Assembly (NCBI GenBank): GCA_900543815.1
Contig: UQST01000056.1
Coordinates: 1-14,558, forward strand
Length of the DNA: 14,558 bases
Origin: an uncultured Prevotellaceae bacterium
GTDB lineage: Bacteria > Bacteroidota > Bacteroidia > Bacteroidales > Bacteroidaceae
Reading direction: 5' to 3'
Positions within the stretch are counted from its first letter, which is position 1, and every line of letters begins with the position of its first letter. The notes below the pieces were generated by a model that worked only from the letters and a program-made list of their open reading frames with translations, was not told the DNA's origin and searched no databases. Below are positions 6,972 to 14,257 of this stretch, in pieces. A program made the position numbers and the translations under genes.

Positions 6972-7559
6972 TCATCTGTCCTGCCGGGCGGTGGAGAGCA
7001 CGTAGCCTCGTGCGGGATTGCAGATGGTGCTGAATTGTATTCCGCGCTCATGAGCCTCGCAGAGGATGTGCGGGAGGTTGTCGGTGATGCCCGTACCCAG
7101 GAGTTTGAACACAGCCTCCTTGCGTGTCCACAGGCTGATGAATTCCATTTCGGGGCAAACAGAGGCCATTATCTGCTCCTGTTCCTGCCTGTTCATCGTG
7201 CGCTGTACAAGGGTTGGTTTGAGCGGACGAATCCGTTCGATGTCCAGTCCGCAGGGCTTTTCGCCCACCAGACAGCCTACAGCCTGGCGGCAATGGCTCA
7301 TGCTGAAGTGCAGGCCAGGACATTCAGGCAGAGTGGGTTTGCCGTGAGCGTTACACTCAAAACGCGGTTTCTGCACCCGCTCACCACGTAAGGCCAGCGC
7401 CCGGCAGAGTTCTATATAAGCCAGGGCAGAAAGCAGTTGCCCTTCGGGATGCCTGTATGCCAGCGCCCGTTCCCGTCGCCACAGGGGCAGGAAGGCGAGT
7501 GCCCTTTGGAGAGCATCGCCGTCCATCGCCTCTATATGGTCGTTCAAGCAGAGCGTCAT
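6972..7559 (-). CDS. Sfp-type 4'-phosphopantetheinyl transferase
   Basis: With the start at ATG 7559 the protein has 195 residues. It carries the two signatures of Sfp-type transferases: GLDIERI (D106, E108, Mg2+ ligands), preceded by FSMSHC, and WTRKEAVFKLLG (W144, K147, E148). These enzymes move the phosphopantetheine arm of coenzyme A onto a serine of carrier proteins. The frame is open further upstream to 7709, but that part overlaps the flavoprotein gene and reads unlike the family, so ATG 7559 is preferred. This ATG lies 2 nt after the preceding TAA, which implies translational coupling. At 195 residues it is shorter than Sfp (224). The target carrier protein is not in the window, and the fatty-acid ACP is one candidate. 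Confidence 0.88.
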   Translation of the reverse strand: MTLCLNDHIEAMDGDALQRALAFLPLWRRERALAYRHPEGQLLSALAYIELCRALALRGERVQKPRFECNAHGKPTLPECPGLHFSMSHCRQAVGCLVGEKPCGLDIERIRPLKPTLVQRTMNRQEQEQIMASVCPEMEFISLWTRKEAVFKLLGTGITDNLPHILCEAHERGIQFSTICNPARGYVLSTARQDR

Positions 7560-7561
7560 AC

Positions 7562-8983
7562 TTACATGTAACCCTTGAGCATCGCGTTGAAGTACATGGG
7601 CTTGAGGAAGTAACGCTTGAGCCACATGGCTGTTCGGCGCTCCTTCGACATGTCTTGAATGGAGAAGGGGAATGTGATGACCGGGCGCTTCTGGTAGTCG
7701 AACTCGCACAGCAGCACGTGGTCATAGTCGGTCACAATGGGACAGCACGCATAGCCGTTGTAGCTGTGTGTGGGCTCTTTGCCCTGCATGATGTCCAGCA
7801 GATTGCCCTCTGCAATGGGCAGCTGCATGCGTATGGCCGAAGAGGTTTTGCTGGTGGGTATGCCTGCGCAGTCGCCCAGCGAGATGATGTTGGGGAAGCG
7901 TGTGTGCACCAGCGTCTCCTTATCCACCTCCACCCAGCCTCCTGAGGCCAGTTTGCCTTCCTGCCATGAGAGCCCGCTCTCCTTGATGAAGTCGGGTGCA
8001 GACTGTGGTGGAACGAAGGACAGAATATCGTAATCCTCGGCAAAGGGAGTCACTACGGGAGTCTCCTGTTCTACCTCCTTGCCTGCCTCCTTGTCCCATA
8101 CCTTTTCCTTCAGAGTCTCATGACGCTCCAGATATACACGTTTGGCCTGGGTGTCGATGCCTTTCACGCGGCAGTTCACTTCCAGGTTGATGCCTCGCTG
8201 GTCGTACAACTGGAGCAGGCGTGGGGTATAGTAAGGTACATCGTAGAGTGCTTTCTCCGAGCAGAAATAGTCGAGCTGCACACTGTCGCGCGTGCCTTTC
8301 TTGCGTGCCATATGCTCGGTGAGCATGCATATCTTCTTGGGTGCACCGCCACACTTGTGCTTGGTGTAGGTGTCGGTAAAGATGCCTCGTCCACCTTTGG
8401 AGGTAAACTCCTGCATCGCCTTCCAGTACCTCTGGGCGCCCTGGAAGTCGTAGATGCTGTGGGCGTTACCCTGTCCCAAAGTCTCACGTGAGATGCCTTC
8501 CACCTGGCACCAGTCGAGTTGCAGTCCTGGGCAAAGCACCAGGAAATCATAAGTGAGCTGTTTGCCGTGGGCTGTAATCGCCACCTGCTTTACGGGGTCA
8601 AGTGTCACCACAGAGTCTTTTACCCACTTTACCCCCTTGGGCAGACACTCCTGCTGGGGTCGCCACACCTCGTCTGGCTGGAAGATGCCGGACGCTATGA
8701 AGGTGAAGCCTGGCTGGTAGAACTGGCGGTCGCTGGGGTCAACGATGGTGATGTCGGGATGCTCTATGCGTCGCATCAGCCTGGCAGCCATGCTGCATCC
8801 TGCTGCTCCTCCGCCAATGATGAGCACGCGGCCCTTCACATCCACCGTCTTCATGAAGTCGTAGGCTGCTTTTCCACCTGCCGACAGGACGCCTATTCCT
8901 GCCACACCAGCCGCTCCTGCACAAAGGAAGGTGCGGCGGGAAATATGATGCCCAAAGGGGCTTTTGTTGTCTGTTTTACTCAT
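7562..8983 (-). CDS. Type II sulfide:quinone oxidoreductase-like flavoprotein with Tat-like leader
   Basis: From ATG 8983 (MSKTDNK) the protein has 473 residues. An upstream ATG at 9004 would fall inside the promoter box and is rejected. The N-terminus has a twin-arginine-like leader (S15-R16-R17-T-F-L, then a hydrophobic run to about 35). The FAD-binding motif VLIIGGGAAGCSMAARL (53-69) follows, with a second FAD motif SLGDCAGIPTSKT (368-380). The segments around C211 (KCGGAPKKI) and C413/C414 (YNGYACCPIVTDYDHVLLCEFDY) closely resemble the redox-cysteine regions of the mitochondrial/type II enzyme, as does the C-terminal YFNAMLKGY. SQRs oxidise sulfide to persulfide and pass electrons to quinone. 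Function in sulfide oxidation is inferred, and another quinone-linked thiol oxidoreductase is possible. Confidence 0.85.
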   Translation of the reverse strand: MSKTDNKSPFGHHISRRTFLCAGAAGVAGIGVLSAGGKAAYDFMKTVDVKGRVLIIGGGAAGCSMAARLMRRIEHPDITIVDPSDRQFYQPGFTFIASGIFQPDEVWRPQQECLPKGVKWVKDSVVTLDPVKQVAITAHGKQLTYDFLVLCPGLQLDWCQVEGISRETLGQGNAHSIYDFQGAQRYWKAMQEFTSKGGRGIFTDTYTKHKCGGAPKKICMLTEHMARKKGTRDSVQLDYFCSEKALYDVPYYTPRLLQLYDQRGINLEVNCRVKGIDTQAKRVYLERHETLKEKVWDKEAGKEVEQETPVVTPFAEDYDILSFVPPQSAPDFIKESGLSWQEGKLASGGWVEVDKETLVHTRFPNIISLGDCAGIPTSKTSSAIRMQLPIAEGNLLDIMQGKEPTHSYNGYACCPIVTDYDHVLLCEFDYQKRPVITFPFSIQDMSKERRTAMWLKRYFLKPMYFNAMLKGYM

Positions 8984-9003
8984 TATATATATATGTCGAT
9001 ACA

Positions 9004-9011
9004 CAAAATTA
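9004..9011 (-). promoter_or_regulatory. Bacteroidetes -7 box for the flavoprotein-transferase pair
   Basis: The minus strand reads TAATTTTG. The predicted transcript start near 8997 gives a short leader of about 14 nt to ATG 8983 and argues against starting at 9004. Confidence 0.55.
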
Positions 9012-9130
9012 CGCTTTTTATCTCACTCCTCCATCATCTGCTGTCCAAAAAGATGTCGCCCGGACTATGCTTCTTGGGGCAGAAAGCGTAATTCCGCTCT
9101 TTCCAGAAGAGCCATCTCGCAGAAAAGCGG

Positions 9131-9138
9131 TACATTTG
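9131..9138 (+). promoter_or_regulatory. Bacteroidetes -7 box for rmuC-miaA
   Basis: TACATTTG matches TAnnTTTG. The predicted start is near 9145, about 36 nt upstream of the rmuC ATG. Confidence 0.6.
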
Positions 9139-9143
9139 TGTGG

Positions 9144-9155
9144 CCTCACGTGAGG
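9144..9155. promoter_or_regulatory. Perfect 12-bp palindrome at the predicted rmuC transcript start
   Basis: CCTCACGTGAGG is a perfect dyad that begins 6 bp after the -7 box and covers the predicted start site, a position typical of a repressor operator. No regulator is known. A 12-bp palindrome can also occur by chance in a window this long. Confidence 0.35.
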
Positions 9156-9180
9156 TTTCTGTATAGATAAGACAAACGAG

Positions 9181-10719
9181 ATGGAAATGAATATGTTGCT
9201 GGTCGCACTCGTTGCGGCAGTTGTGTTGATGACCCTGCTGGGCTTTCTGGCAGGACGCAAACTGGCGGCTCCCGGCGGTCAGGAAGAGCTGAGGAAGAAG
9301 CAGGAGGACGAGTTGCAGAAGACAAAGCAACTGCTCTCGGTACGCGAGCAAAGAATCCAGGAAATGACCGAAGAGGTGAAGACTCTCACGGCAGAGCGTG
9401 AAGTGCAGCGCAACAGAGCCGATAATGCCGAGCGCCTCATCATGCAGGAGCAGAAGCGTAACGAGCAACTGAAGCGTGAGAGCCAGGAGTCTCTGCAGCG
9501 TCAGATGGAGGAATGGAAGCGTGCCTATGAAAACCAGTTGGCCGAGGTGAGGCTCAATGCCGAGCGGCAGATAGCAGCCCTCAAGGAGATGAACCAGCAG
9601 CAGGTGAAGAGCCAGGCCGACGTGATAAGGGAACAGATGAAGGCTACGTCGGAGCAGATACTGAAGGAGAGGGAACAGGAGCTGGCGCTGAAGAACCGCG
9701 AGCAGGTGTCTCTCATCATCGACCCGCTAAACCGCAGTCTGAAGGAGATGCGCGAGGCATTGGACAAGAACAAGGAACAGCAGAACCAGGCTCTCAACCG
9801 ACTGGATGCCACCATACAGGCCAACATGCAACAGAGTTCGGCTTTGGGCGAAACGGCAGACAGGCTTACCAGAGCACTTACAGGTGAAGTGAAGGTGCAG
9901 GGAAACTTTGGCGAACTGAAGCTCAGGCAACTGCTCGAGGATATGGAGTTGCACGAGGGAGAGCAGTTTGATACGCAGGAGACGCTTCGTGACCGTTTTG
10001 GAAAGGCTCTGAAGGACGATGAAGGCAAGGGACTGATACCCGACTTCATCCTGCACTTCCCCAATAACAGGCACGTGGTGGTGGATTCCAAGATGTCACT
10101 TACCGACTACGAGCGCTATATGAATGCCGAATTGCCCGAGGAGCGAACGGCTTTCCTTAAAGCGCATATCGAGAGCGTAAGGGCTCAGGTGGCACGTCTG
10201 GCACGTAAAGACTACTCCAGATATCTGCCCGCAGGCTACAACAAGCTTAACTTCGTCATCATGTATGTTCCCATTGAGAGTGCGCTCAGCCTGGCTTTGC
10301 TCAACGATGCCACACTCTGGAATGAAGCCTACAATCAGGGGGTGATGATTCTGGGGCCGCAGAGCATGTACATGAACCTGAGGGTACTGGAGATGATGTG
10401 GACACAGGTGAGGCAGTTGCAGAACCAGCAGCAGATGATGGATGCGGCCAATATAGTGATAGAGCGCATTCAGGACTTCGGCATGAGGTTCCTCGAAGTG
10501 GAGTCTGCTTTGGATGACACACGCAATAAGATGCAAAAGCTCAGAACCACCACAGCAAGCGATGGGCGTAGCATCATCACAGCAGCCAGAAAGCTAATCA
10601 GTGTAGGAGCCAAAGAGAACAAGAAGAAGAAGGGAGTGGCAGAGATGGAGGGAACTGTTTTCCTCGACTCAGACACCCCGTCGCCAATATCCATTGACCA
10701 GCCTATAGACAAACTATAA
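9181..10719 (+). CDS. rmuC: DNA recombination protein RmuC
   Basis: The 512-residue protein has an N-terminal membrane segment (about 4-24), then a long glutamine/glutamate-rich coiled coil (about 35-235), then the RmuC domain starting at GNFGELKLRQLL (241-252). The predicted PD-(D/E)xK nuclease core is visible in PDFILHFPNNRHVVVDSK, and later conserved stretches include SRYLPAGYNKLNFVIMYVP and MILGPQSMYMNLRVLEMMW. RmuC limits inversions at short inverted repeats and is thought to cleave DNA secondary structures. Its length and order are normal for the family. It is the first gene of a probable two-gene operon with miaA, 28 bp downstream. Confidence 0.95.
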   Translation: MEMNMLLVALVAAVVLMTLLGFLAGRKLAAPGGQEELRKKQEDELQKTKQLLSVREQRIQEMTEEVKTLTAEREVQRNRADNAERLIMQEQKRNEQLKRESQESLQRQMEEWKRAYENQLAEVRLNAERQIAALKEMNQQQVKSQADVIREQMKATSEQILKEREQELALKNREQVSLIIDPLNRSLKEMREALDKNKEQQNQALNRLDATIQANMQQSSALGETADRLTRALTGEVKVQGNFGELKLRQLLEDMELHEGEQFDTQETLRDRFGKALKDDEGKGLIPDFILHFPNNRHVVVDSKMSLTDYERYMNAELPEERTAFLKAHIESVRAQVARLARKDYSRYLPAGYNKLNFVIMYVPIESALSLALLNDATLWNEAYNQGVMILGPQSMYMNLRVLEMMWTQVRQLQNQQQMMDAANIVIERIQDFGMRFLEVESALDDTRNKMQKLRTTTASDGRSIITAARKLISVGAKENKKKKGVAEMEGTVFLDSDTPSPISIDQPIDKL

Positions 10720-10747
10720 GTAAAATCATACAAGCGCAAGAAGCACA

Positions 10748-11662
10748 ATGAAATATGATATCATAACCATTCTTGGTCCTACAGCATCGGGCAAAACCTC
10801 ATTGGCCACACGTCTGGCTCTTATGATGGGCAATGCCGAAATCATAAGCGCAGACAGCCGCCAGGTGTATAGAGGGATGGACATCGGTACGGGAAAGGAC
10901 CTTGCTGACTATGAGATAGAGGGTGTGAGCATCCCTTATCATCTGATAGACATAGCCGATGCGGGTGAGAAATACAACCTCTTCCAGTTCCAGCAGGACT
11001 TCTGGAATGCCTATAACGACATACGCAGCCGTGGTAAGTTTCCCATCCTGTGTGGTGGAACGGGCCTCTACATCGAGTCCGTCCTCAAGAGTTACAAGAT
11101 GGTGCCTGTACCCGAGAACCCTCAGTTGCGTCAGGAACTTGAGGGACATTCGCTGGAGGAACTCACCGAACTGCTCAGCACATACAAGTCTCTGCACAAT
11201 ACCACTGATGTGGATACACCCAAGCGTGCCATCAGAGCCATCGAGATACAGCAGTACTATCGTGAACACAAGATAGACGAAAGGGAATTCCCCTCGTTGC
11301 GTAGCCTTACGATCGGCGTCAATATCGACCGTGATCTGCGCAGGCAGAAGATTACCCAAAGGCTTCACGACCGCATGCAGCAGGGGATGTTGCAGGAGGT
11401 GGAAGGTTTGCTCCGGCATGTGCCTGCCGAAGACCTCATGTATTATGGATTGGAATATAAATACCTGACCCTTTGTTGCCTGGGTCAACTCACGCGTGAG
11501 GAGATGCTGCGCCAGCTGGAGATAGCCATCCATCAGTTTGCCAAGAGGCAGATGACGTGGTTCCGAGGCATGGAGCGACGCGGTACTCCCATCATTTGGC
11601 AGGATGCCAGTGAGAGTCTGGAGAGTAGGGCAGAACGTATAATGAAGCTTCTCAAGGAATGA
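10748..11662 (+). CDS. miaA: tRNA dimethylallyltransferase
   Basis: The 304-residue protein transfers the dimethylallyl group from DMAPP to N6 of adenine 37 in tRNAs that read codons starting with U. The P-loop GPTASGKTS begins at residue 10. DSRQVYRGMDIGTGKDL, PYHLIDI, CGGTGLYIESVL, TPKRAIRAIEI and the C-terminal QMTWFRG are all family signatures. Length is standard (about 300-316). It follows rmuC by 28 bp without its own TAnnTTTG box, so it is probably co-transcribed. A strong hairpin follows the stop by 9 bases. Many Bacteroidales carry two MiaA paralogues, and this may be one of them. Confidence 0.96.
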   Translation: MKYDIITILGPTASGKTSLATRLALMMGNAEIISADSRQVYRGMDIGTGKDLADYEIEGVSIPYHLIDIADAGEKYNLFQFQQDFWNAYNDIRSRGKFPILCGGTGLYIESVLKSYKMVPVPENPQLRQELEGHSLEELTELLSTYKSLHNTTDVDTPKRAIRAIEIQQYYREHKIDEREFPSLRSLTIGVNIDRDLRRQKITQRLHDRMQQGMLQEVEGLLRHVPAEDLMYYGLEYKYLTLCCLGQLTREEMLRQLEIAIHQFAKRQMTWFRGMERRGTPIIWQDASESLESRAERIMKLLKE

Positions 11663-11671
11663 TATTCATGC

Positions 11672-11720
11672 AAATCGGTCAATGGAAAGGCATGTGGTTG
11701 CCATTTCCATTGACCGGTTT
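11672..11720 (+). terminator. Long terminator hairpin after miaA
   Basis: AAATCGGTCAATGGAAA pairs with TTTCCATTGACCGGTTT (17 pairs, one of them U-G), with a further GGCA/TGCC after a one-base bulge. The T tract is short (GTTTCC). The A- and T-flanked stem may terminate from both sides. Confidence 0.7.
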
Positions 11721-11781
11721 CCTGCTCAATAGCATTTTGTAAGGTGCTATGAGTTGAGAGGTGGTGGAAAAGAGGTCATTC

Positions 11782-12318
11782 TCAACTGTCCTTTTTACGG
11801 CATGACCATCTTTCTATTTTTTCACGTGCATGGACAGTCTTTTCATCGCCTTCGAAGAATTTATAGGTGATGACAATGGGTGCTCGCTTATGTTTGAGCC
11901 TCACTTTTGCCTTAACTCTCACGAAGAGAGTATTGCCAGGTTTCTTGCAAAGTTCTTCTCCAAGGTTTAGGAACATGCATACTGCTTCGTATTTCCCTTT
12001 CCCGTTTCTGATAGGGATAACCCCAGTCGCTTCAGTGCTTTGTCTTTTTTGTATGCTGCTGTCGGCTATCTCAATGTGTGAGAAAAAATCCACTTCTTGT
12101 TCTACCGCACAATAGCCTATAATTCTTGGGGGGATTTTATATTTGATACCATTGTATTCTATATACGCACGCTCTGATTTAAAGCATCTTGGGCTAATAT
12201 GATGGTTCCATCCGCTGCGAAACTCAGAAGCACTCACGCGTTTTCTTTGCGCTTGACATGCCAGCGAGATGAACACCAACGCAATAAGCGGAATGAGGTT
12301 GCGAATGTAGTTTTTCAT
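11782..12318 (-). CDS. Secreted or lipid-anchored protein of unknown function
   Basis: This 178-residue protein has an N-terminal signal sequence (K2-R6, then IPLIALVFISLACQAQ). C21 could be a lipidated cysteine, though SLAC is not a standard lipobox because Leu is at -2, not -3. Cleavage after ACQA is the alternative. The mature part is basic, rich in beta-strand-like stretches (AYIEYNGIKYKIP; TLFVRVKAKVRLKHK; PIVITYKFFEG) and holds five cysteines (45, 70, 114, 124, 173). I recognise no family. It is monocistronic, with a -7 box at 12389-12396, and runs convergent with miaA. The start is the first ATG and is followed directly by the signal peptide. Confidence 0.8.
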   Translation of the reverse strand: MKNYIRNLIPLIALVFISLACQAQRKRVSASEFRSGWNHHISPRCFKSERAYIEYNGIKYKIPPRIIGYCAVEQEVDFFSHIEIADSSIQKRQSTEATGVIPIRNGKGKYEAVCMFLNLGEELCKKPGNTLFVRVKAKVRLKHKRAPIVITYKFFEGDEKTVHAREKIERWSCRKKDS

Positions 12319-12388
12319 ATTGATGCAGTTTTAAGATGGTGAGATGTTTATATGCTTTTTTATGGTATTCAGTTTGTTTGCTCGATTG

Positions 12389-12396
12389 CAAATGTA
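12389..12396 (-). promoter_or_regulatory. Bacteroidetes -7 box for the 178-aa secreted protein
   Basis: The minus strand reads TACATTTG. The transcript would start near 12382, with a leader of about 64 nt. The rest of the gap between 12319 and 12561 holds no convincing gene. Confidence 0.55.
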
Positions 12397-12561
12397 GTTT
12401 GATGTTTTGAAAAGGAAAAGAAAATCAGAGGAAATGTTTGTGAGATTAACTCAAATTAACGATTGTGTGGCTTTGCTTCTTGTCTTCTCTGTGAGTTTCA
12501 TGGCTTTGTGCTCTGCAGAAATGCGTTACGTGTTCCACATTAGTGTGTTTTGGCATACAAC

Positions 12562-12601
12562 AAGTCCGCTGATGCCAAGAGCAGACGGCAGGAGCGGACT
12601 T
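12562..12601 (-). terminator. Hairpin after the 81-aa gene
   Basis: AAGTCCGCT pairs perfectly with AGCGGACTT (9 bp), with a nested TGCC/GGCA stem inside. It starts about 25 bases after the stop of the minus-strand gene. There is no clear T tract, so it may stabilise the 3' end rather than terminate by itself. Confidence 0.5.
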
Positions 12602-12625
12602 AGGGTGTGGTAGCCTGAGGGCTTG

Positions 12626-12871
12626 TTAGTCTATAATGACCAGGCGGTTGCCTGCCAACTGTACATGGTGGGCAAACGAAATGGAATCCCCATGACTGAC
12701 AGATGACACGTCGATGCCGCGGCGCTTGAATTCTCTGATGAGAGCTGTGTCGTGGCAGGCACGAGCAGATGTCCAGCCGCGATTGCCAACTTGGGAGTTG
12801 AACGAATCAACCAATGAGGTGAGGGATGCAGCAGCAAAACGGGCTGCATACTGTGATAATAAATCTTCCAT
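12626..12871 (-). CDS. Small protein of unknown function (81 aa)
   Basis: From ATG 12871 (MEDLLSQYAARF) the protein has 81 residues: an amphipathic helical N-terminus (to about 25), a central NSQVGNRGWTSARACHDTAL motif, a basic helix IREFKRRGIDVSSV and a C-terminal SISFAHHV-LAGNRLVIID. It is soluble, with no signal peptide. I do not recognise a named domain. The frame is open to an earlier ATG at 12949, but the extra 26 residues lack structure, and AAGAAAG lies just ahead of ATG 12871, so the shorter form is preferred. The nearest promoter box (13029-13036) implies a leader of about 150 nt. Confidence 0.7.
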   Translation of the reverse strand: MEDLLSQYAARFAAASLTSLVDSFNSQVGNRGWTSARACHDTALIREFKRRGIDVSSVSHGDSISFAHHVQLAGNRLVIID

Positions 12872-13217
12872 AATGACTTTCTTTTGAAGTTGAAATACTG
12901 TTTTGACGCTCGTGGGAACCATCTCCCCCGGCACGTCTGATTCTTCCACATCGTACCTTTACCACCGTGGCAAGCCATTGCTCGGTTGGTGAGTTCGCTA
13001 TCATAGCGACTGCTCTTGATGTCTGCTACAAAGGTAATGAGAAAAATCGGAATGCCGAGGGAATTCTCAAAAGAAAGCGTACATCTTCGCCCAGATACCT
13101 TCTTCTGCTTCTGGATATCGGTAGGGGGAAAGGCAATCGTCTAAGAGGCCGGAGTAGAAGCCGGGCTGACGGCTATGGTGATTGTCCTTGTCCTGGCGAA
13201 GAAGCCAATGAAGGGGT
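12872..13217. other. Intergenic region with long leader of the 81-aa gene
   Basis: No convincing gene lies here. On the minus strand it holds the promoter box at 13029-13036 and, near the predicted 5' end of the RNA, a quasi-palindrome (CGCTAT, one base, ATAGCG at 12996-13008) that can extend by AGT/ACT pairs. Nothing was recognised in 13060-13211. Confidence 0.5.
13029..13036 (-). promoter_or_regulatory. Bacteroidetes -7 box upstream of the 81-aa gene
   Basis: The minus strand reads TACCTTTG. The transcript would start near 13022, about 150 nt before ATG 12871, which is long for this window. Confidence 0.55.
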
Positions 13218-14054
13218 TTATAGCCCCTCCAAAGCTTTTCGGTTGAGCCGTTCCAGTGTCTCCAGAGTAGAACCCTCAGTGCTTACGCCAGCCTGCTTGG
13301 CCTGCTTGACTACATCGGCATGGTTTATTCTCTCCAGTATCTCCAGGGTAGAACCCTCTGCGCTCACGCCAGCCCGCTTGGCTTGCTTGACTACATCGGC
13401 ATGATTGATTCTCTCCAGTATCTCCAGGGTGGAACCCTCTGTGCTCACACCAGCCCGCTTGGCCTGCTTGACTACATCGGCATGATTGATTCTCTCCAGT
13501 ATCTCCAGAGTGGAACCCTCTGTGCTTACGCCTGCCCGCTTGGCTTGCTTGACTACATCGGCATGATTTTTCTCTTCTAACAGTTCCAAGGTCGATTTCT
13601 CCCTCTTCTGTGGTTTCGTGGGAGTGGATTTATGGGGAGATGGTTCCGGCTTCTGCTTGTCAGCCTTGGCCGATGGGGCAGATGCCTGAGGAGCAGGAGT
13701 CCTCTCCTTCTTATCAACTGCTGTCTCCTCCTTCTTCTTCTCTATCTTCTCCTTCTTGTCAACTGCTTTCGCCTTCTCTTCATCTCCTTTCTCCTCTTCA
13801 ACATCTGTTTCCTCCTTCTCGTCATCTATAAGGTCGTACAGCATGGTATCCTCGTCCTCATAGTCTTCGAGAGAATCATCCTCATCCACAGCACAACTGT
13901 CGGCTGCCACTTCCTCTTCCTTTGGAATCATTGCGTGGGAAAGCGTAATGTTCCTGCCCAGATAGATGGCAATGGCCAGCAATATAGCCAAGCCCACAAA
14001 CAGCCACAGGTAATTGATATGAATGGAAGCAGACGGCTTTGGTCCGTCCCCCAT
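13218..14054 (-). CDS. Membrane-anchored acidic/Lys-rich protein with four SAP-like repeats
   Basis: From the first in-frame ATG (14054) the protein has 278 residues. One transmembrane segment (about 15-33, YLWLFVGLAILLAIAIYLG) is followed by an acidic region (45-95), a Lys/Glu-rich segment (90-120) and a Pro/Lys/Ser linker (118-152). Four near-identical 27-residue repeats cover 154-261, with a partial fifth. Each repeat reads STLEILERI, NHADVVKQAKRAGV, STEG. The phasing VKQAKRAGVSTEGSTLEILERI resembles the SAP helix-linker-helix motif, which is my inference. A short basic N-terminus suggests the repeats face the periplasm, a TolA/TonB-like layout. The frame remains open upstream of this ATG to 14242, with protein-like sequence but no ATG, GTG or TTG, so the true N-terminus may be longer or frameshifted. 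The function is unknown. Confidence 0.8.
   Translation of the reverse strand: MGDGPKPSASIHINYLWLFVGLAILLAIAIYLGRNITLSHAMIPKEEEVAADSCAVDEDDSLEDYEDEDTMLYDLIDDEKEETDVEEEKGDEEKAKAVDKKEKIEKKKEETAVDKKERTPAPQASAPSAKADKQKPEPSPHKSTPTKPQKREKSTLELLEEKNHADVVKQAKRAGVSTEGSTLEILERINHADVVKQAKRAGVSTEGSTLEILERINHADVVKQAKRAGVSAEGSTLEILERINHADVVKQAKQAGVSTEGSTLETLERLNRKALEGL
13272..13595 (-). repeat. Four 81-bp in-frame tandem repeats
   Basis: The four units encode residues 154-180, 181-207, 208-234 and 235-261 of the membrane protein. Units differ by a few bases, and most differences are synonymous. A partial fifth unit runs to the stop. Such arrays can change copy number by slippage or recombination. Confidence 0.9.
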
Positions 14055-14220
14055 ATTCCTGTTTCCATTGGGCTTCTTGCCTCCACCGTCTGATGGAGGA
14101 ACATCCCCGGTGGAACGTTTGGAATAAGACTTCCTATAGTTTCCCTCCGACCGGTTATAGGATTTGGCATATCGGTCCGACTGAGCCTTCTCGTTTTTGT
14201 ATGTCCTTGTTTGTTGGCAT
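14055..14220 (-). other. Apparent frameshifted N-terminal extension of the repeat protein
   Basis: In frame with the repeat protein, the region encodes a hydrophilic stretch including SDRYAKSYNRSEGNYRK and KPNGNRN, with no stop until 14242 and no start codon. An ATG at 14220 (MPTNKDIQ) lies one base out of frame. Removing one A from the A5 run (14194-14198) joins it to this frame and would give a protein of 333 residues. The ATG lies about 31 nt after the predicted transcript start. This could be a disrupted gene, a slippage site or a sequence error. Confidence 0.5.
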
Positions 14221-14257
14221 AGTTGATTGTTTCGCTTGAGTTAATACCTTGATTTAG

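Noticed and set aside
10799..11533. Minus-strand open frame of 244 codons opposite miaA
   Set aside because: It is a shadow of a conserved gene, with no promoter or motif of its own.
12407..12613. Plus-strand 68-codon frame with a hydrophobic middle
   Set aside because: It lies in an AT-rich gap, overlaps the promoter region of the 178-aa gene and the hairpin of the 81-aa gene, and has no promoter or homology signal that I can see.
13320..13580. Plus-strand frame encoding a repeated LLDYIGMIDSLQYLQ pattern
   Set aside because: Its repeats are only the antisense reading of the 81-bp units of the membrane protein gene.
13272..13595. Possible CRISPR array
   Set aside because: The regular 81-bp units are adjacent coding repeats without unique spacers.
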